Shown here: positions 5,506-8,311 of the stretch, one piece after another
Position numbering within the stretch: the stretch's first letter is position 1
Layout: every line of letters starts with the position of its first letter
NCBI GenBank assembly: GCA_002339725.1
Contig: DDKN01000069.1
Span: forward strand, 1 to 8,311
DNA length: 8,311 nt
Reading direction: 5' to 3'
From: Thiobacillus sp. UBA2597
GTDB lineage: Bacteria; Pseudomonadota; Gammaproteobacteria; Burkholderiales; Thiobacillaceae
Notes under the pieces: model-generated
What the model was told of the DNA's origin: nothing
Seen by the model: only the letters and a program-made list of their open reading frames with translations
Databases searched by the model: none
Program-made: the position numbers and the translations under genes

Positions 5506-6417
5506 TCACCCGGCCAGCAGGCGGCGGGGCGCGAGCTTGCCATCCGGATCGACCTCGGCCACCCCGAGAAAACGGCCATCCGGGGCATGAATGGCGTGGC
5601 ACTGGCCGACCGCCAGACCCGGGCGCCAGATCGGTTGGCCATGGCAGACCTGCCAGGCGGCGTCGAGATCCAGGTCGAGCCGGGGCAGATCGGCCACCAG
5701 GATGGCTGCCGGCTTGAGTACGGCATCGCGCCCGGCCAGGTCCAGGGCCTCCAGCTCAGGCAGGCCGACCGCCTGATCCAGGCTGAACGGACCCACCTGG
5801 AGCCGGCGCAGGGCCTGCAAATAGGCGCCGCAGCCCAGGGCGGCGCCGATATCCTCGGCCAGGGTGCGCACATAGAGCCCCTTGCCGCAATGCACCTTGA
5901 GGGTCAGCACCTCGCCCGCCAGCGCCTCGACCACCAGCGCATGGACCTGTACCCGCCGAGGCGGGCGCTCCAGTTCGATGCCCTGACGGGCGTATTCATA
6001 AAGCGGCTTGCCGTCACGCTTGAGGGCCGAATGCATGGGCGGCACCTGCAGGATCTCGCCCAGGAAACGGGGCAGCACCGCCCGCACCTGCTCGGGCGTG
6101 ACGGCGACCGGCCGGGTCTCGATCACCTCGCCCTCGGGGTCGGCCGTGGTGGTGCGCACGCCCAGGCGAATCTCGGCCCGATAGACCTTGTCGGCGTCGA
6201 GCAGGAAGCGGGAGAACTTGGTCGCCTCGCCCAGGCAGATCGGCAGGAGGCCGGAGGCGAAGGGGTCGAGGGTGCCGGTGTGGCCCGCCTTCTCCGCCGA
6301 ATACAGGCGTTTGACCTGTTGCAGGGCGGCATTCGAACTGAGCCCGGCCGGCTTGTCCAGCAACAGCACGCCGTCGACCTTGCGCCGGGGGAGGCGGCGG
6401 CGCGGTTCAGTCGTCAC
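5506..6417 (-). CDS. truB: tRNA pseudouridine(55) synthase TruB
   Basis: TruB converts U55 in the T loop of elongator tRNAs to pseudouridine and also acts as a tRNA folding chaperone. The 303 residues are near the E. coli length (314). GVLLLDKPAGLSSN (about 16-29) begins the catalytic core, and GHTGTLDPFASGLLPIC contains the catalytic aspartate, Asp51. VPPMHSALKRDGKPLYEYAR and CGKGLYVRTLAEDIG are further family motifs. The last 70 or so residues (PIWRPGLAVGQ, RFLGVAEVDPDGKLAPRRLL) form a PUA-like C-terminal RNA-binding domain. The start is GTG at 6417, which overlaps the end of rbfA by 11 bp and suggests translational coupling. No strong ribosome site precedes it, and no ATG lies between it and the conserved core. 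Confidence 0.97.
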   Translation of the reverse strand: MTTEPRRRLPRRKVDGVLLLDKPAGLSSNAALQQVKRLYSAEKAGHTGTLDPFASGLLPICLGEATKFSRFLLDADKVYRAEIRLGVRTTTADPEGEVIETRPVAVTPEQVRAVLPRFLGEILQVPPMHSALKRDGKPLYEYARQGIELERPPRRVQVHALVVEALAGEVLTLKVHCGKGLYVRTLAEDIGAALGCGAYLQALRRLQVGPFSLDQAVGLPELEALDLAGRDAVLKPAAILVADLPRLDLDLDAAWQVCHGQPIWRPGLAVGQCHAIHAPDGRFLGVAEVDPDGKLAPRRLLAG

Positions 6418-6775
6418 GGTGATGGCGCTCGTCTTCGGCGATGGCCTCGTCGATCAGGTGCGAGATGCGATTGCCGCGTTCGAGCGATTCATCGAACAGG
6501 AAGTGCAATTGCGGCACGCTGCGCAGCCGCATGCGGCGCGACAGCTCGGTGCGCAGGAAGCCGGCCGCCTTCTGCAGGGCACGGGTGACCTCGGCGGACT
6601 CGCCGGTGAGCAGGCTGAAATAGACCTTGGCGTGTTCCAGGTCCGGATTGACCTCGACGGCGGTGATGGTCACCCCGGTCACCCGGGGATCCTTCATCTC
6701 GCGCCAGAGGATGTCGGCCAGCTCCTGACGCATCTGTTCGCCGACACGGCGGGCACGGGGGAAATCGGCGGGCAT
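6407..6775 (-). CDS. rbfA: 30S ribosome-binding factor RbfA
   Basis: RbfA binds immature 30S subunits near 16S rRNA helix 1 and is needed for 5'-end maturation and for growth in the cold. The 122-residue protein is a compact KH-type fold close to the family length (E. coli 133). Typical segments are RARRVGEQMRQELADILWREMKDPR (about 7-31), VTITAVEVNPDLEHAKVYFS (about 35-54) and the C-terminal VPQLHFLFDESLERGNRISHLI. The ATG at 6775 gives the expected N-terminus; the upstream GGA is only a partial ribosome site. It follows infB after 54 bp and overlaps the truB start by 11 bp. Confidence 0.97.
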   Translation of the reverse strand: MPADFPRARRVGEQMRQELADILWREMKDPRVTGVTITAVEVNPDLEHAKVYFSLLTGESAEVTRALQKAAGFLRTELSRRMRLRSVPQLHFLFDESLERGNRISHLIDEAIAEDERHHRDD

Positions 6776-6802
6776 GGGGCAATCCGGTCCAGGGCTTGCA
6801 GC

Positions 6803-6822
6803 GGCGGGGCGGACACCCCGCC
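6803..6822 (-). other. GC-rich hairpin between infB and rbfA
   Basis: Seven perfect base pairs (GGCGGGG at 6803-6809 with CCCCGCC at 6816-6822) enclose a six-base loop, starting 7 bp downstream of the infB stop. On the minus strand the stem is followed by GCTGCAAG, not a T run, so it is not an intrinsic terminator. It may protect the infB mRNA end, slow polymerase, or mark a processing site. Functional assignment is inference. Confidence 0.5.
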
Positions 6823-6829
6823 GGTCTGT

Positions 6830-8311
6830 TTACAGCGTACGGGCCACTTCCACCACCTCGAAGAATTCGAGCTGATCGCCCTCTTCGATGTCGTTGAAGT
6901 TCTTGATCGACAGGCCGCAGTCATAGCCGGCCTTGACCTCCTTGACGTCTTCCTTGAAGCGCTTGAGGGAGTCGAGCTCGCCGGTGTGGATCACCACGTT
7001 GTCGCGCAGCACGCGGACATGGGCCGTGCGCTTGACCAGGCCCTCGGTCACCATGCAGCCGGCGACGGTGCCGACCTTGGAGATGCGGAAGACCTGGCGC
7101 ACCTCGGCCATGCCGAGCACGGTTTCCTTCTTCTCCGGCGAGAGCAGGCCGGACAGGGCCGCTTTCACGTCATCCACCGCATCGTAGATGATGTTGTAGT
7201 AACGGATGTCGACGCCGGAGGCCTCGGCCAGCTTGCGCGCCTGGGCGTCAGCCCGGACGTTGAAGCCGATGATCACCGCCTTGGAGGCGATGGCCAGGTT
7301 GACGTCGGATTCCGACACCGCGCCGACCGCGGCGTGGATGATGTTGACCTTGACCTCGTCGGTGGACAGCTTGGACAGGGCGTGCGCCAGGCCCTCGTAG
7401 GAGCCTTGGACATCGGCCTTGATGATCAGGGGCAGCGTCTTCACCTCGCCCTCGCCCATCTGCTCAAACATGCTCTCCAGCTTGGCGGCCTGCTGCTTGG
7501 CCAGACGCACGTCGCGGAACTTGCCCTGACGGAACAGGGCGATCTCGCGCGCCTTGCGCTCGTCCGGCAGCACCAGCACATCCTCGCCGGCATTGGGCAC
7601 ATCGGACAGACCCTGGATCTCGACCGGGATGGCCGGACCGGCCGCCTCGACCGGCTTGCCATTCTCGTCCAGCATCGCCCGCACCCGACCGAAGGCGGTG
7701 CCGGCCAGGATGACGTCGCCACGGCGCAGGGTGCCGGACTGCACCAGCACGGTGGCGACCGGGCCACGCCCTTTGTCCAGGCGCGATTCGACCACCACGC
7801 CCTTGGCCGGCGCATCGACCGGCGCCTTCAGTTCCAGCACCTCGGCCTGCAGGAGCACGGCATCGAGCAGCTGGTCGATGCCGACGCCGGTCTTGGCCGA
7901 GACATCGATGAACATGGCGTCGCCGCCCCACTCCTCGGGCACCACGCCCTCGCTCGAGACCTCCTGGCGGATGCGCTCCGGGTTGGCCTCGGGCTTGTCG
8001 ATCTTGTTCACCGCCACCACGATGGGCACGCCCGCCGCCTTGGCATGGTGGATGGCCTCCTTGGTTTGCGGCATCACACCGTCGTCGGCCGCCACCACCA
8101 GGATGACGATATCGGTGACCTTGGCGCCCCGCGCGCGCATGGCGGTAAAGGCCTCGTGGCCGGGGGTGTCGAGAAAGGTGATCATGCCCTTGGGCGTATC
8201 GACGTGATAGGCGCCGATATGCTGGGTGATGCCGCCCGCCTCGCCGGCCGCGACCCGGGCCCGACGGATCGAGTCGAGCAGCGAGGTCTTGCCGTGGTCG
8301 ACGTGACCCAT
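6830..8311 (-). CDS. infB: Translation initiation factor IF-2, partial (N-terminus outside the window)
   Basis: IF2 is the GTPase that places formyl-Met-tRNA on the 30S subunit and promotes subunit joining. The window holds the C-terminal 493 residues, running from the G1 motif to the stop. E. coli IF2 (890 residues) has about the same number from that point. Numbering from the window edge, G1 is GHVDHGKTS (2-10), the switch-I threonine is in GGITQHIGAY (26-35), G3 is DTPGHEAF (48-55), G4 is NKID (102-105) and G5 is SAK (138-140). Domain II (RGPVATVLVQSGTLRRGD), domain III and the fMet-tRNA-binding C-terminal domain follow. The methionine at the edge is internal to the usual VTVMGHVDHGKT stretch, so it is not the start. 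The N-terminal IF2 domains, and nusA and rimP if the order holds, should lie to the right. Confidence 0.98.
   Translation of the reverse strand: MGHVDHGKTSLLDSIRRARVAAGEAGGITQHIGAYHVDTPKGMITFLDTPGHEAFTAMRARGAKVTDIVILVVAADDGVMPQTKEAIHHAKAAGVPIVVAVNKIDKPEANPERIRQEVSSEGVVPEEWGGDAMFIDVSAKTGVGIDQLLDAVLLQAEVLELKAPVDAPAKGVVVESRLDKGRGPVATVLVQSGTLRRGDVILAGTAFGRVRAMLDENGKPVEAAGPAIPVEIQGLSDVPNAGEDVLVLPDERKAREIALFRQGKFRDVRLAKQQAAKLESMFEQMGEGEVKTLPLIIKADVQGSYEGLAHALSKLSTDEVKVNIIHAAVGAVSESDVNLAIASKAVIIGFNVRADAQARKLAEASGVDIRYYNIIYDAVDDVKAALSGLLSPEKKETVLGMAEVRQVFRISKVGTVAGCMVTEGLVKRTAHVRVLRDNVVIHTGELDSLKRFKEDVKEVKAGYDCGLSIKNFNDIEEGDQLEFFEVVEVARTL

Noticed and set aside
5587..6588. 333-codon open frame on the plus strand opposite truB and rbfA
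   Set aside because: It spans two well-supported genes in antisense, and its Gln/Gly/Ala/Arg-rich product has no motif.
1..8311. CRISPR array, defence system, prophage or other accessory cassette
   Set aside because: I found no regularly spaced direct repeats, phage or defence genes. Apart from the one repeat element the window is housekeeping sequence.

Overview
The window looks like a chromosomal housekeeping segment of a GC-rich betaproteobacterium, probably Rhodocyclales, Nitrosomonadales or a Thiobacillus-like group. This placement is inferred from base composition, the protein sequences, the classical infB-rbfA-truB-rpsO-pnp order and CCA-encoding tRNA genes. It was not checked by any search. 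I see no CRISPR array, phage gene, transposase gene or obvious defence system.

Layout, left to right. Bases 93-371 carry three minus-strand tRNA genes, transcribed in the order Pro(UGG), Arg(UCU), His(GUG) from a near-consensus promoter at 435-463. Back to back with that promoter is a weaker one for folD (527-1381, plus), the bifunctional enzyme of one-carbon/tetrahydrofolate metabolism. Converging on folD is a CbbY-type HAD phosphatase gene (1525-2280, minus). Between them lies a 151-bp element (1378-1528) with 20-bp imperfect terminal inverted repeats. Its ends supply the TAA stop codons of both neighbouring genes. Next is a plus-strand gene for a 150-residue protein I do not recognise (2392-2844). 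It is closed by a strong bidirectional terminator (2863-2889) that also ends the large minus-strand operon on the right.

That operon, in transcription order, is infB (N-terminal part cut off by the window edge), rbfA, truB, rpsO, pnp. It joins translation initiation (IF2), 30S subunit maturation (RbfA), tRNA psi55 modification (TruB), ribosomal protein S15 and RNA turnover (PNPase). rbfA and truB overlap by 11 bp. An internal promoter is likely in front of rpsO, and a weaker one may precede pnp.

Nothing here amounts to a new multi-gene system. The items most worth a second look are the 151-bp inverted-repeat element that donates stop codons to two convergent genes, the unrecognised 150-residue protein, and the tightly packed divergent tRNA/folD promoter region with a 14-bp palindrome.
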